The notes under the pieces: generated by a model | Seen by the model: the letters and a program-made list of their open reading frames with translations, nothing else | What the model was told of the DNA's origin: nothing | Databases searched by the model: none | Position numbers and translations under genes: made by a program | NCBI GenBank assembly: GCA_023382535.1 | Contig: JAHDWA010000083.1 | Location: 1-36,151, forward strand | DNA from: Anaerolineae bacterium | Lineage (GTDB): Bacteria > Chloroflexota > Anaerolineae > 4572-78 > J111 | Length of the DNA stretch: 36,151 nucleotides | Reading direction: 5' to 3' | Part shown: piece by piece, positions 1-8,942 of the stretch | Numbering within the stretch: the stretch's first letter is position 1 | How the letters are laid out: every line of letters starts with the position of its first letter

Positions 1-1196
1 ATGGGCTTTTCGCAAAAGGCGGGGTGAACCGGGGCCACGTGCGCATCAATGGACAGGTCGCCTTCACCGAAGTAGGCCAGTTGCATGATCTTTGCCCGAT
101 CCTGGCTCAGCTTGAGGGCAGTCCGGACCCGATTGTCGTCCCAGGGTTCCACATCTACCCGCATGCGCAGCACCAGGCACTGGGCCGTACTGGCCGAGTT
201 GACTGCCAACTCGGGGATGTCCTTCAGGGCCTGCCAATCTTCGGGCCGGGGATCGTACAGGGAATCCACCTGGTTGGACTGTAAGGCCGCAACGCCGGCG
301 TCTTTATCGGTGGAGACGTAGATAATCTCGTCCAGGTAAGGCAGGGGCTGGTTATCGGCGCCCATTTGCCAGTAATCGGTGCGGCGTTTGAAAGAAGCCC
401 GCTCGCCTTCGGCGTATTCTTCCAGGGTAAAAGCCCCCGTTCCAACCGGCTGTTTGATGATGTCACCCTCAAACCGGCGATGCAGAACAATGGCCGGATA
501 GTGGAAAAGGTGCTCCGGCACGCCGATATTGGGCGTTTGCAGGTGGAGACGGACCTGGTAATCGTTCACCTTTTCGACATCCTGCATCCCTCTCAGATAA
601 GACATCAAACCCAGGATGGAAGAACCAACATCGGGGTTTAACCACTCGCCGAAGGTAAACATCACATCGTCGGCGGTCAGTTCGTCGCCGTTATTGAACT
701 TGATCCCCTTTTTCAAAAAAAGGTCCCAAGTTTTGACATCTGCGCTGGCTTCCCATTTGTCCAGTAGAAAAGGCCGGGTGATGTTATCCGAGCCGGTTTC
801 GGTCAGATATTCGCCGAACTGGCGGACAACATTAGCCCCTTCCACCCACGAGAGACGAGCCGGGTGGTCGAGCAACTGCAACTGCATAGACTTGCGGAGA
901 ACGCCGCCTCGTTTGGGCGTGCCTGAAGCAGCCGGAGCGGCGGTCGCTTCTTGGGTAGCAGCCGGGGCTTCCCCGCCCCCGCTGCTGGCTGGGGCTTGCT
1001 CAGGAGCGGGTTGAGCCGGAGCCGGTGCGCCGCATTGGGCGGCGATGGTTGCCGCACCGACCGACATCCCGAGCAGCGTGGCCATCCGCAAAAATTCGCG
1101 GCGCGAGATCCGCCCTTTGCTGAGCAAATCGTAGGCTTCGGGGATATAGGGATGGACGCGCTCCATCTGTTTTTTGGAAATTCTGGGTTTATCCAT
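1..1196 (-). CDS. ABC transporter substrate-binding protein, family 5 (peptide/nickel type), C-terminus beyond window
   Basis: Extracellular solute-binding protein that would capture peptides or related solutes for an ABC importer. The start is an ATG at 1196 preceded by a strong AAGGAGG. The visible 398 residues begin with an unusually long basic n-region of about 30 residues, then a twin-arginine signal (SRREFLRM, residues 31-38) and a hydrophobic core ending at IAAQC. The Cys could be lipidated, but Gln at -1 is not a canonical lipobox. A low-complexity Ala/Pro/Gly spacer follows, then the SBP_bac_5 fold beginning at PKRGGVLR and including the typical stretch GIKFNNGDELTADDVMFTF. The gene runs off the left edge, so its permease partners are not visible. 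It lies downstream of hutH on the same strand but has its own promoter candidate (1458-1485). The substrate is unknown; location next to hut genes makes histidine-containing peptides an attractive guess only. Confidence 0.88.
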   Translation of the reverse strand, partial: MDKPRISKKQMERVHPYIPEAYDLLSKGRISRREFLRMATLLGMSVGAATIAAQCGAPAPAQPAPEQAPASSGGGEAPAATQEATAAPAASGTPKRGGVLRKSMQLQLLDHPARLSWVEGANVVRQFGEYLTETGSDNITRPFLLDKWEASADVKTWDLFLKKGIKFNNGDELTADDVMFTFGEWLNPDVGSSILGLMSYLRGMQDVEKVNDYQVRLHLQTPNIGVPEHLFHYPAIVLHRRFEGDIIKQPVGTGAFTLEEYAEGERASFKRRTDYWQMGADNQPLPYLDEIIYVSTDKDAGVAALQSNQVDSLYDPRPEDWQALKDIPELAVNSASTAQCLVLRMRVDVEPWDDNRVRTALKLSQDRAKIMQLAYFGEGDLSIDAHVAPVHPAFCEKP

Positions 1197-1511
1197 GCTT
1201 TTCCTCCTTTTGAGTAACCAAATAAAATATTTATTCAATTAAAATTCACTGGGATAATGGCAAAAAGGGCCTTAACCATCATCTCAGAGTTTTACAAAGA
1301 TGGAGTTAGAGCAATTTAGAGAGGAATCCAGCAACCTTACACCGAAAACCGAATCGTTTTACCCCAGGAGGTTATCGGCGCAGGTCGTGAGCGGTGGTAA
1401 GTCTTGTTTGTCGGCGATGACGAAATAAACGGATGGGGTTATGAGCGATTGAGCATAATCATACCATACTTTTATTTTTGTGCAAGTACCTCAAAAAATA
1501 TCAAGATTATG
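1197..1511 (-). other. Gene-free leader between hutH and the binding-protein gene
   Basis: This 315-bp stretch has no supported gene. It contains the promoter candidate at 1458-1485, which implies a 5' leader of about 250 nt ahead of the binding-protein start. I did not recognise a known riboswitch in it, and I saw no clear intrinsic terminator after hutH. Confidence 0.5.
1458..1485 (-). promoter_or_regulatory. Sigma70-type promoter for the substrate-binding protein gene
   Basis: On the minus strand TTGCAC and TATGAT are separated by 16 nt, with a TGG extended -10 element directly before TATGAT. Transcription would start near 1450. Confidence 0.5.
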
Positions 1512-3095
1512 TTACACTTCCCAAATATCCTGAACATGTTTATTGACCGTCACAACCATCTGGCCGGTTGCCACCAGTTGGCGTACTGCCTCAATGTGGG
1601 GATACATCACCGCATCTTTCTCCAAAAAGGGCACCTGCTCGCGGATCAGGTGATAAGCCGGCTGGGTACCTCGACCCAGGCGAGCGGTCTGGCCCAGTTT
1701 TTCCCGGCGAAAATCAATACCCTGGGCGGCAGCCATGAGTTCTATGGCCAGGATAAGCTCGACATTGGTGTTGATCTGGCGGGTTTGCAGGGCGGCGGTG
1801 CAGCCCATGCTGACGTGATCTTCGACATTGGCCGACGTAGGAATGGTATCTACACTGGCCGGGTGAGCCAGGACTTTATTTTCGGTCGCCAGGGCGGCGG
1901 CGGTGTACTGGGTAATCATAAAGCCGGAGTTTAGCCCGCCCTGCTTGGTTAAAAAAGCGGGCAGGGTCTGGGCATTGCTGGCCTCGTCGGTCAGGCGCAT
2001 AATCCGCCGCTCGGAGATATTGCCCAGTTCGGTCATGGCCATGCCCAGATAATCCATCGCAATGGCGAGCGGCTCCCCGTGAAAATTACCGCCGGAGAGC
2101 ACGGTAATCGCTTGGGTTTCGTCGTCAATAAAAATAAGCGGGTTATCAGTAACAGAGTTTAGCTCGATCTCGATGACCCAGCGGGCATAGGCAATCGCGT
2201 CGCGGACCGCTCCATGAACCTGGGGGATGCAGCGGAGAGTGTAGGCGTCCTGAACATTGGTGGGATCGTGATGGCGGGTAAAATCGCTGTCCACCAGGAG
2301 CGCGCGTAAGTAGTTAGCACAGTTCAACTGCCGGGGATAAGGCCGCAGTTGATGAATCCGGTCGTCAAAAGCCAGCGTCGTGCCATGCAGGGCTTCGAGA
2401 CTCAGGCAGCCGGCAATGTCGGCCACCCGGCTGAGCAGCCGGGCGCGATAAGACTCCAGCGTGCCCAGAGCACACATCACTGCCGTGCCGTTGGTCAAGG
2501 CCAGTCCCTCTTTAGCTGCCAAAGTTACCGGCTGGAGATTGGCCCGCTGCATCGCTTCCGCGCCGGACAGCCGCTGCCCCCGGTAGTCGGCCTCGCCCTC
2601 GCCGATCAGCACCAGGCTCATGTGGGCCAGAGGAGCCAGGTCGCCGCTGGCCCCAAGTGATCCCTTTTCCGGGATGATCGGATGAACGCCCGTATTCAGC
2701 ATATCCAGCAGCCGTTGCAGCGTCGCCAGGCGGATGCCGGAGTGGCCGCGAGCCAGGGTGTTGGCCCGGATAAGCATAATTGCCCGCGTGGTGGGGATGT
2801 CGAACGGCTGGCCGACGCCGACGGAGTGGCTAACGATGATGTTACGCTGCAGCTCCGTGACCTGCTCGGGTGGAATAATTCGATCTTTGAACGCGCCGAA
2901 GCCGGTGGTGATGCCGTAGGCCACCTCGCCCCGCGCCAGCAACTGCTCCACTGCCCTGGCGGCGCGAGTTACTTTGGCCTCTGCTTCGCTGCTAAGTTCC
3001 ACCTTGGGCACGCCGGGCCGGCCGTATGCTACGGCAATAACCTGGTCAATGGTCAGGCTTTTGCCGTCTATTTGAATACTATGCTGTTCATTCAT
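1512..3095 (-). CDS. hutH: Histidine ammonia-lyase
   Basis: Converts L-histidine to trans-urocanate plus ammonia, the first step of the Hut pathway, in the cytoplasm. The 527 residues are full length for bacterial HAL. The triad Ala149-Ser150-Gly151 in GSLGASGDLAPLAHMS cyclises to the MIO electrophile. YGITTGFG (Tyr60) carries the catalytic tyrosine. QVHGAVRDA and the SVTDNPL stretch in the central helical region are also family-typical. The ATG at 3095 overlaps the end of hutI by 8 bp (ATGAATGA), which points to translational coupling. It is the last hut gene of the minus-strand operon. Everything expected for activity is visible, so the call is firm. Confidence 0.97.
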   Translation of the reverse strand: MNEQHSIQIDGKSLTIDQVIAVAYGRPGVPKVELSSEAEAKVTRAARAVEQLLARGEVAYGITTGFGAFKDRIIPPEQVTELQRNIIVSHSVGVGQPFDIPTTRAIMLIRANTLARGHSGIRLATLQRLLDMLNTGVHPIIPEKGSLGASGDLAPLAHMSLVLIGEGEADYRGQRLSGAEAMQRANLQPVTLAAKEGLALTNGTAVMCALGTLESYRARLLSRVADIAGCLSLEALHGTTLAFDDRIHQLRPYPRQLNCANYLRALLVDSDFTRHHDPTNVQDAYTLRCIPQVHGAVRDAIAYARWVIEIELNSVTDNPLIFIDDETQAITVLSGGNFHGEPLAIAMDYLGMAMTELGNISERRIMRLTDEASNAQTLPAFLTKQGGLNSGFMITQYTAAALATENKVLAHPASVDTIPTSANVEDHVSMGCTAALQTRQINTNVELILAIELMAAAQGIDFRREKLGQTARLGRGTQPAYHLIREQVPFLEKDAVMYPHIEAVRQLVATGQMVVTVNKHVQDIWEV

Positions 3096-4365
3096 AAAAA
3101 ACCATTCGTCCCCGTTTAACGACTCGCTCGATCAAATTGCCCCCGAACTGATAGGCCAGATGCCGGTAATCCGGCGCATTAACGATCAACACATCCGCCT
3201 GCTTGCCAACCTCCAGGGAACCCAGTTTATGCCCCTGGCCGAGCGCATAAGCGGCATTGATCGTGCTGGCGTTGAGTGCTTCGGCGGGCAGGAGACGCTG
3301 GTAGCGGCAGGCTATCGCCATCACCAAGGGCAGCGAGGGGCAGGGAGCCGAGCCGGGGTTGATGTCGGTGGCCAGGGCCAGGGCGACGCCCGCATCAATC
3401 ATACTCCGGGCATTGGCAAAATGGCTGCTGCCCAGGTTGAAATTCACCGCCGGCAAGACGACGCCCACCGTATTCGATTGAGCCAACATCGCCACTTCAT
3501 CCGGCGGGGTAACGTCGAGATGGTCTGCCGAGGTCGCACCCAACGCCACGGCCAGACTGACCCCGCCCAGGTTGACAAACTCGTCGGCGTGGATTTTGGC
3601 GGGCAAGCCGAGCGCCAAACCTGCCTCCAAAACCCGCCGTGACTGCTCCCGATCAAAGACATTGGCTTCGCAGAAGACATCGCAGAAAAGCGTCGAAGGT
3701 TGAAGATTGAAGGTTGAAGGTTGATACCATTCGACCACGGCGGGAAACATTTCCTCAATAACCAGATTGACATACTCGTCAGTGCGGCCTTTGTACTCCG
3801 GTGGAACGGCATGCGCGCCGAGGAAGGTCGGGACAAGGTCAAGAGGAGACGAGGAGGCGAGGAGGGCGATGGCCTGGAGCATTTTGAGTTCGCTGACGGT
3901 ATCCAGGCCGTAGCCGGTTTTGATTTCTACCGTCGTGGTGCCCAGGGACAGCATCGTATCGAGCCGGGGACGTGATTCGGCTACCAGTTGCTCGACCGTA
4001 GCAGCACGGACAGCCCGCATGGTGCTGACGATACCGCCACCCGCCTCCATAATCTCCATATAGCTTGCGCCTCGGATGCGCAGTTCAAACTCGTTAACCC
4101 GGTCGCCGGCATAAACGACGTGGGTGTGGGGGTCCACAAACCCGGGGCAGATAACTTTACCGCTAGCGTCAATGGTTTCATCGGCACTAAAATCGGCTCG
4201 CAGGTCGGCGGTGGGGCCAACGGCGACAATTTGGCCGTCGGCCATCGCCAGCGCGCCATCTGCCATTAAGCCGACATCGGCCATCGCTTCGCCCCGTTTG
4301 GGGCCATCCGGGCTGGCACAGGTGACAAGCTGGGCGGCGGAATGGATCAGCAGATCAATTTTCAT
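3088..4365 (-). CDS. hutI: Imidazolonepropionase
   Basis: Hydrolyses 4-imidazolone-5-propionate to N-formimino-L-glutamate, the third Hut step. It is an amidohydrolase-fold metalloenzyme of 425 residues from the ATG at 4365. A longer reading from GTG 4401 would run through a 16-bp tandem repeat and adds no family sequence, so the ATG is preferred although no strong Shine-Dalgarno is seen. Metal ligands are visible: His80 and His82 in VDPHTHVVYAGDR, a later His in KIHADEF, and Asp in LATDINPG. An oddity is a short insert YQPSTFNLQPSTL in the middle of the protein, encoded by four tandem 7-bp repeats (3695-3722) read in frame. The reading frame stays open, so the enzyme is probably functional. 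It is coupled by overlap to hutH downstream. Confidence 0.95.
   Translation of the reverse strand: MKIDLLIHSAAQLVTCASPDGPKRGEAMADVGLMADGALAMADGQIVAVGPTADLRADFSADETIDASGKVICPGFVDPHTHVVYAGDRVNEFELRIRGASYMEIMEAGGGIVSTMRAVRAATVEQLVAESRPRLDTMLSLGTTTVEIKTGYGLDTVSELKMLQAIALLASSSPLDLVPTFLGAHAVPPEYKGRTDEYVNLVIEEMFPAVVEWYQPSTFNLQPSTLFCDVFCEANVFDREQSRRVLEAGLALGLPAKIHADEFVNLGGVSLAVALGATSADHLDVTPPDEVAMLAQSNTVGVVLPAVNFNLGSSHFANARSMIDAGVALALATDINPGSAPCPSLPLVMAIACRYQRLLPAEALNASTINAAYALGQGHKLGSLEVGKQADVLIVNAPDYRHLAYQFGGNLIERVVKRGRMVFYE
3695..3722. repeat. Four tandem 7-bp repeats (GAAGGTT) inside hutI
   Basis: Plus-strand units GAAGGTT, GAAGATT, GAAGGTT and GAAGGTT follow each other without gaps. On the coding strand they are read in hutI as QPSTFNLQPST. 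The unit length of 7 is not a multiple of 3, so frame was kept because 28 bp plus flanking changes fit the frame. Confidence 0.9.
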
Positions 4366-4367
4366 AG

Positions 4368-4439
4368 GCAAAGTACCAGGGTCGCAAAGTAGCAGGGTCA
4401 CAGAGTATTCTACGGCGACTCTACTATTTTGCTACTTTG
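4368..4439. repeat. 16-bp tandem repeat and inverted partner between ftcD and hutI
   Basis: GCAAAGTACCAGGGTC (4368-4383) is followed at once by GCAAAGTAGCAGGGTC (4384-4399) and a partial third copy to 4407. CAAAGTAGC (4385-4393) is complementary to GCTACTTTG at 4431-4439, so the 75-bp spacer upstream of hutI can fold. Confidence 0.75.
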
Positions 4440-4440
4440 T

Positions 4441-5334
4441 TTACTCCAACAACGCCGTCTCAAGGATCTGGTTCAACTTAAAATCGTGGGCCTGGACATA
4501 ATGTTTGATGATTTCTTCCACTGCACCCAGCGGAATCGAGCCGATAATCTCCGTCCCGGCGACCGTTACGCCGTGGCGAGCGGCCTCAAAACGCACCGTC
4601 TCCAGTACTCGGGGCAGCGGCGTTTCGAGATAGTTGGTCAAATTCATCGAGACCTGAACCAGGCCCTGTTCCTTCAAATCCACGCCCATCGCCTGCACGT
4701 GGCGATAGCCGCCATTTTTGAAGCGCACGCCCTCGGCAATACGCCTGGCAACGGCCAGGTCGGTGGTGCGCAGGTTGACATTGAAGGCAATCAAGGGGAA
4801 GCGGCAGCCGGTGACCATCGCCCCGGCTTTGGGATTAAAAACCGCCGGCCCCTCGTCGGGCTGCCAGGCGGCCAGGTCTTTCAGCTTTTCGGGCAGGGCT
4901 TCATACTGGCCTTTACGAATAGCCGGCAAATCGTACCGCTCTGGCCGGGTGGCCGACTCGCGGTAGTAGTAGACCGGCACGCCCATTTCCCCGACAAAGC
5001 GGCCAAACCGGCGCGAGATTTCGACCGCTTCGGCCGTATCCATGTTGCGCACAGGAATGAAAGGGGCCACGTCTACCGCACCCAGGCGCGGATGGGAACC
5101 CTGGTGCTGGCTCATATCAATCAACTGGAAGGCCTTGCTCGCCATCGCCTTTGATGCGGCCAGCACCGCCTCCGGCTCGCCCAGGTAGGTCAGCACGGAC
5201 CGGTTGTGGTCGGCGTCGGAGGAATAATCAACCAGCTTGACCGCCGGCGTGCGGCGGACAGCATCAACGACCTGCTCGACCGCGTCGAGATTGCGCCCTT
5301 CGCTGATATTGGGGACGGACAGTAAAATTTTCAT
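4441..5334 (-). CDS. ftcD: Glutamate formimidoyltransferase (single-domain FtcD)
   Basis: Transfers the formimino group of N-formimino-L-glutamate to tetrahydrofolate, giving glutamate and 5-formimino-THF, the last step of this Hut branch. The 297 residues cover the N- and C-subdomains of the transferase; LLSVPNISEGRN opens the protein and HPRLGAVDVAPFIPV is the characteristic central stretch. There is no cyclodeaminase domain, unlike the vertebrate bifunctional enzyme, so a separate FchA-type enzyme should exist outside the window. The start is ATG 5334; a TTG one codon earlier is also in frame. An AAAGG precedes it. It lies 54 bp after aceK and 75 bp before hutI, both consistent with one transcript. 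Confidence 0.94.
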   Translation of the reverse strand: MKILLSVPNISEGRNLDAVEQVVDAVRRTPAVKLVDYSSDADHNRSVLTYLGEPEAVLAASKAMASKAFQLIDMSQHQGSHPRLGAVDVAPFIPVRNMDTAEAVEISRRFGRFVGEMGVPVYYYRESATRPERYDLPAIRKGQYEALPEKLKDLAAWQPDEGPAVFNPKAGAMVTGCRFPLIAFNVNLRTTDLAVARRIAEGVRFKNGGYRHVQAMGVDLKEQGLVQVSMNLTNYLETPLPRVLETVRFEAARHGVTVAGTEIIGSIPLGAVEEIIKHYVQAHDFKLNQILETALLE

Positions 5335-5366
5335 CAACTGATACCTTTCACTTTGATAGAGTCAGA

Positions 5367-5396
5367 CGGAGTGAAAAAGTGCACTTTTTCACTCCG
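5367..5396. terminator. Perfect 30-bp palindrome overlapping the aceK stop codon
   Basis: CGGAGTGAAAAAGTG at 5367-5381 is followed directly by its exact reverse complement at 5382-5396. The aceK stop lies inside it (5389-5391). It has T5/A5 runs within the stem but no separate U-tract, so it could attenuate or process the hut transcript rather than end it. Confidence 0.6.
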
Positions 5397-7140
5397 CAAA
5401 CATTGGCTCATGGAGTAATAAACGTTTGCTCAGCTTATAGGGGAAGATGTCAATCGTCTCTCCAACGCGGTGCCGGGCCTGCATCTCCTGCCAGAACTTG
5501 ACCTCAAACAAATCCCGGTGATGAGCGGTAAAAACTTCCAGTAAACGACCCGATAACCCCAGGAAGGTTTTAAACTCCTCAGGAAAAATATCGGCTTCGT
5601 CGGTATAAAACCAGGGCTGGGCTTCGAATTCCTCGTAGAAATCTCTGGCTGGGGGAATTTTCCTAAAGTTGCAATCGGTCACAAAACAGAGTTCGTCGTA
5701 ATCGTAAAAAACCACGCGGTCGTGCCGGGTAACGCCAAAGTTTTTCAGCAGAAAATCACCCGGAAAGATGTTGGTTGCTGCCAAATCCTTGATGCATTTG
5801 CCGCAGTCAATCACAGCATCGCGGGCTGCCGCTGGACCGGCATCTTTCAGGTAAAGGTTTAAGGGAATCAGGCGGCGCTCGGTGTAAAGGTGCTTGATGA
5901 CCACAGTATCCCGCTTCACCAGCACACTGTTGGCTGCTACTTCCAGGAGTTCGGCCAGCAGTTCGGGACTAAAACGATCCTTCTGAAAGGCCAGATGTTC
6001 AAATTCCTGGGTGTCTACCAGCCGGCCGGCCCGGTCATGCTTGAAGACCAACTGGTAGCGGTCCATCACTTTTTGGCGGGTGGTTTTTTTGGGCTGGCTG
6101 AAACGGTCTTTGATGACCTTAAAAACAATATCATAAGAGGGCAGGGTAAAGACGATCATGACCATGCCCCGCTCGCCTTTGGCAATTTCAAAGCGATCAG
6201 CCGATTGGGCCAGATGCTGCATAAAATCCCGGTACAGCTCGGTTTTGCCGTGCTTGTAGTAACCAATGGAAATGTAAAGCTCGGCAATTCGCTTCAAAGG
6301 GATGATGGATTTCAAGAAGGTAACGAGCGCCCGGGGCTCTTCGACTTCAACGTGGAAATAGGAGCGGGTAAAGCTGAAGAGGACGCTCAGTTCGTCGTCG
6401 GTGAGCAAGACGGCATCAATAACGACTCCTTGCTCTAAATTTAGCAGAGCGAAGGCAAGAGGAATAATCTGCGATCCCACCCGCAGCCGGCCGACAATAT
6501 ACGCGCCTTTATTGCGATAAAAAATGGACGTGATGATCTCAGCCACGTCAACGACCGGTTGGTGTCCAAACACCATCCGTAGGTGGGCGTCAATTTCAGC
6601 GCCAGCTAAAGTGCAGTTGGTATCAAGCTGAATGTAGCCCACCTTAAAGGAGTAATCCTGCAAAATCTCCTTAACCAGCGCCGAGGTCGTACTGCGGCGA
6701 TAATACAGCTTAAAAATGGGTGTTTTGGGTCGGGCCAGGGGCGCGTCAAAGTCGAACGAGATATATTCGATATCCCGATCAACGCCCACGGTGCCAAAAA
6801 CTCGTCGGGTCACCGAGTTAAAAAAAGTTTCGGCCAGCTCGCGGTCGGGCCGACCGGCCACCAGCTCGGAATAATAAGTTTTCATCCAGACCCACACGGC
6901 CTTGTACCTGGCCCGGCTGCCCAGGTAGCTTTTCAATTCGGCCCTGGCCTCGTTGACAATTTTTTCCCGCAGTTCTAGTCGTTCTACGGCATCCTTTTGC
7001 ATCCCCGCCCAATCACGCTGTTCAAAGCGGACTTTCGCCCGGCGAGTGATGGCTTTAAACCCGTCTTGAAAAGAGACGAAAGCATTAAAGATAGTTTGGG
7101 CACCCTTGAAGGCCGGTTGATTACTGTTGTTTATACTCAA
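5389..7140 (-). CDS. aceK: Isocitrate dehydrogenase kinase/phosphatase
   Basis: AceK reversibly phosphorylates NADP-isocitrate dehydrogenase and so controls the split between the TCA cycle and the glyoxylate bypass. The 583 residues match the family length (E. coli, about 578). The N-terminal regulatory half runs to about residue 310. The C-terminal kinase half contains VFKVIKDRF with Lys341, FPGDFLLKNFGVTRH with Asp462 and Asn467, and VVFYDYDE with Asp480. These sit at a constant offset of five from E. coli Lys336, Asp457, Asn462 and Asp475 as I recall them, so the active site looks intact. The gene begins 19 bp after hutU and is followed 54 bp later by ftcD, placing it inside the hut operon. 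Neither aceA nor aceB is present here. The family is best known from Proteobacteria, so transfer is possible. Confidence 0.93.
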   Translation of the reverse strand: MSINNSNQPAFKGAQTIFNAFVSFQDGFKAITRRAKVRFEQRDWAGMQKDAVERLELREKIVNEARAELKSYLGSRARYKAVWVWMKTYYSELVAGRPDRELAETFFNSVTRRVFGTVGVDRDIEYISFDFDAPLARPKTPIFKLYYRRSTTSALVKEILQDYSFKVGYIQLDTNCTLAGAEIDAHLRMVFGHQPVVDVAEIITSIFYRNKGAYIVGRLRVGSQIIPLAFALLNLEQGVVIDAVLLTDDELSVLFSFTRSYFHVEVEEPRALVTFLKSIIPLKRIAELYISIGYYKHGKTELYRDFMQHLAQSADRFEIAKGERGMVMIVFTLPSYDIVFKVIKDRFSQPKKTTRQKVMDRYQLVFKHDRAGRLVDTQEFEHLAFQKDRFSPELLAELLEVAANSVLVKRDTVVIKHLYTERRLIPLNLYLKDAGPAAARDAVIDCGKCIKDLAATNIFPGDFLLKNFGVTRHDRVVFYDYDELCFVTDCNFRKIPPARDFYEEFEAQPWFYTDEADIFPEEFKTFLGLSGRLLEVFTAHHRDLFEVKFWQEMQARHRVGETIDIFPYKLSKRLLLHEPMFAE

Positions 7141-7159
7141 GTTTAGACCCTATAAACAG

Positions 7160-8809
7160 TTATCCCAGCATCGGAACTTTGACCCCGTTTGCCTTCGCAA
7201 AGGCTACCGCCTCCGGATAGCCCGCATCTACATGCCGAACAACACCCATACCCGGATCGCTGGTCAAAACGCGCTGCAAGCGGCGAGCGGCGGCCTCGGT
7301 TCCGTCCGCGACGATGACCTGCCCGGCGTGAATGCTGTAGCCAATGCCTACCCCGCCGCCGTGGTGGATACTGACCCACGTCGCCCCGCCGACGGCATTG
7401 ACCAGGGCGTTCAGCAGCGGCCAGTCGGCAATCGCATCCGAACCATCGCGCATGCCTTCGGTTTCGCGGTTGGGGCTGGCCACCGAGCCGCTGTCCAGGT
7501 GGTCGCGCCCAATCACAATCGGCGCGCTGACCCGGCCGGAGGCGACCAGTTCATTGAACTTGAGGCCGGCTTTAGCCCGCTCGCCGTAACCCAGCCAGCA
7601 GATGCGGGCGGGCAAACCCTGAAACTCAATCTTCTCCTGGGCCAGGCGAATCCAGCGGGCCAGGTGCTCGTTTTCGGGGAAAAGCTCCAGGATGGCCTGG
7701 TCGGTGGTGTAGAGGTCCTGCGGGTCGCCGGAGAGAACAACCCAGCGGAAGGGGCCTTTGCCTTCACAAAATAGGGGGCGGATGTAGGCCGGGACAAAGC
7801 CGGGATAGCTGAAGGCGTCTTTGACGCCAAAATCGTAGGCGCGCTGGCGCAGATTGTTGCCATAATCAAAAACAACGCTGCCTTTCTGCTGCCAATCGAG
7901 CATGGCCTGGACATGCCGGGCCATGGATTCCATCGAGCGGCGCTGATACTCGGCCGGGTCGCGCTGGCGCAGTTCGGCGGCGGCTTCCACCGTCAAGCCG
8001 GCCGGGATGTAGCCGTAGAGCGGGTCGTGGGCCGAGGTCTGGTCGGTCACAACATCAGGCACAACCCCGCGAGCGACCAGTTCAGGCAGGGCTTCGGCAG
8101 CGTTGGCAATCAGACCGATGGATTTTGCTTCCCGTTGCGCCAGGGCCTCGTCTACCCAGGTCATCGCCTCTTCCAGGTTGTCGGTGATGGCGTCAACCTG
8201 GCGCAGTGACAGGCGCCGCTCGGCCCGCCAGCGGTCCACCTCGACCAGCAGGCCGACGCCTTCGTTCATGGTAATTGCCAGCGGCTGCGCCCCGCCCATC
8301 TCCCCCAGACCGGCTGTAACAACCAGCTTGCCCTTCAGCGTGTCCCAGCCATGCTGCCGGGCCAACGCCCCCAGCGTTTCATACGTGCCCTGCAAAATCC
8401 CCTGGGTGCCGATGTAAATCCAGCTCCCGGCGGTCATCTGGCCGTACATGATCAGCCCGGCTTTTTCCCACCGATCAAAATTTTCCTGGGTCGCCCAGGC
8501 CGGGACGATGTTGGAATTAGCCAGCAGCACCCGCGGCGCGTCTTCATGGGTAGTAAATACGGCCACCGGCTTGCCCGACTGCACCAGCAGCGTTTCATCC
8601 GGTTCCAACGTGCGCAGCGACTCCAAAATGGCGTCGAAGCACTCCCAATTGCGCGCCGCTCGCCCTCGCCCGCCGTAAACAATGAGATTATCCGGGTCAA
8701 AAGCCACCTGGGGGTCCAGGTTATTTTGCAGCATGCGGTAAGCCGCTTCAATCAGCCAGTTTTTACAGGTCAACTGCACTCCGCGTGGAGCGCGAATGGT
8801 GCGCGTCAT
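7160..8809 (-). CDS. hutU: Urocanate hydratase
   Basis: Adds water to urocanate to give 4-imidazolone-5-propionate, using tightly bound NAD+ as an electrophile; second Hut step. From ATG 8809 the protein has 549 residues, the usual size. This start is chosen because GGAGGTGA lies 7 nt upstream; an upstream in-frame extension (to 8911) has no family sequence. Recognisable stretches are [17 protein letters not shown] near the N-terminus, [15 protein letters not shown] in the Rossmann-like centre, [14 protein letters not shown], and [12 protein letters not shown] containing the conserved Cys near the active site. [15 protein letters not shown] near the C-terminus is also typical. It is the first gene of the hut-aceK operon and faces away from the plus-strand gene at 8943. 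Confidence 0.97.
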   Translation of the reverse strand: MTRTIRAPRGVQLTCKNWLIEAAYRMLQNNLDPQVAFDPDNLIVYGGRGRAARNWECFDAILESLRTLEPDETLLVQSGKPVAVFTTHEDAPRVLLANSNIVPAWATQENFDRWEKAGLIMYGQMTAGSWIYIGTQGILQGTYETLGALARQHGWDTLKGKLVVTAGLGEMGGAQPLAITMNEGVGLLVEVDRWRAERRLSLRQVDAITDNLEEAMTWVDEALAQREAKSIGLIANAAEALPELVARGVVPDVVTDQTSAHDPLYGYIPAGLTVEAAAELRQRDPAEYQRRSMESMARHVQAMLDWQQKGSVVFDYGNNLRQRAYDFGVKDAFSYPGFVPAYIRPLFCEGKGPFRWVVLSGDPQDLYTTDQAILELFPENEHLARWIRLAQEKIEFQGLPARICWLGYGERAKAGLKFNELVASGRVSAPIVIGRDHLDSGSVASPNRETEGMRDGSDAIADWPLLNALVNAVGGATWVSIHHGGGVGIGYSIHAGQVIVADGTEAAARRLQRVLTSDPGMGVVRHVDAGYPEAVAFAKANGVKVPMLG

Positions 8810-8822
8810 TGCCTCACCTCCG

Positions 8823-8851
8823 TAGACAGCACAATGCAGGTATGCTATAAT
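8823..8851 (+). promoter_or_regulatory. Sigma70-type promoter for the gene at 8943
   Basis: TAGACA (8823-8828) and TATAAT (8846-8851) are 17 nt apart, with TG one base before TATAAT (extended -10). It lies in the divergent region shared with hutU. Confidence 0.65.
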
Positions 8852-8942
8852 GGGCCAGGGATGGGGGTAAAAAGGTTTTTTTCTCTTACTTATTTTACCA
8901 GACTCTCCCAATTGAGGCTAGGTTTCGATTGAGGTGTGAACC

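Noticed and set aside
1404..1934. A 176-residue open frame on the plus strand across the end of hutH
   Set aside because: It lies almost wholly antisense to hutH, has no recognisable motif and no ribosome-binding site; it is a shadow of a GC-rich gene.
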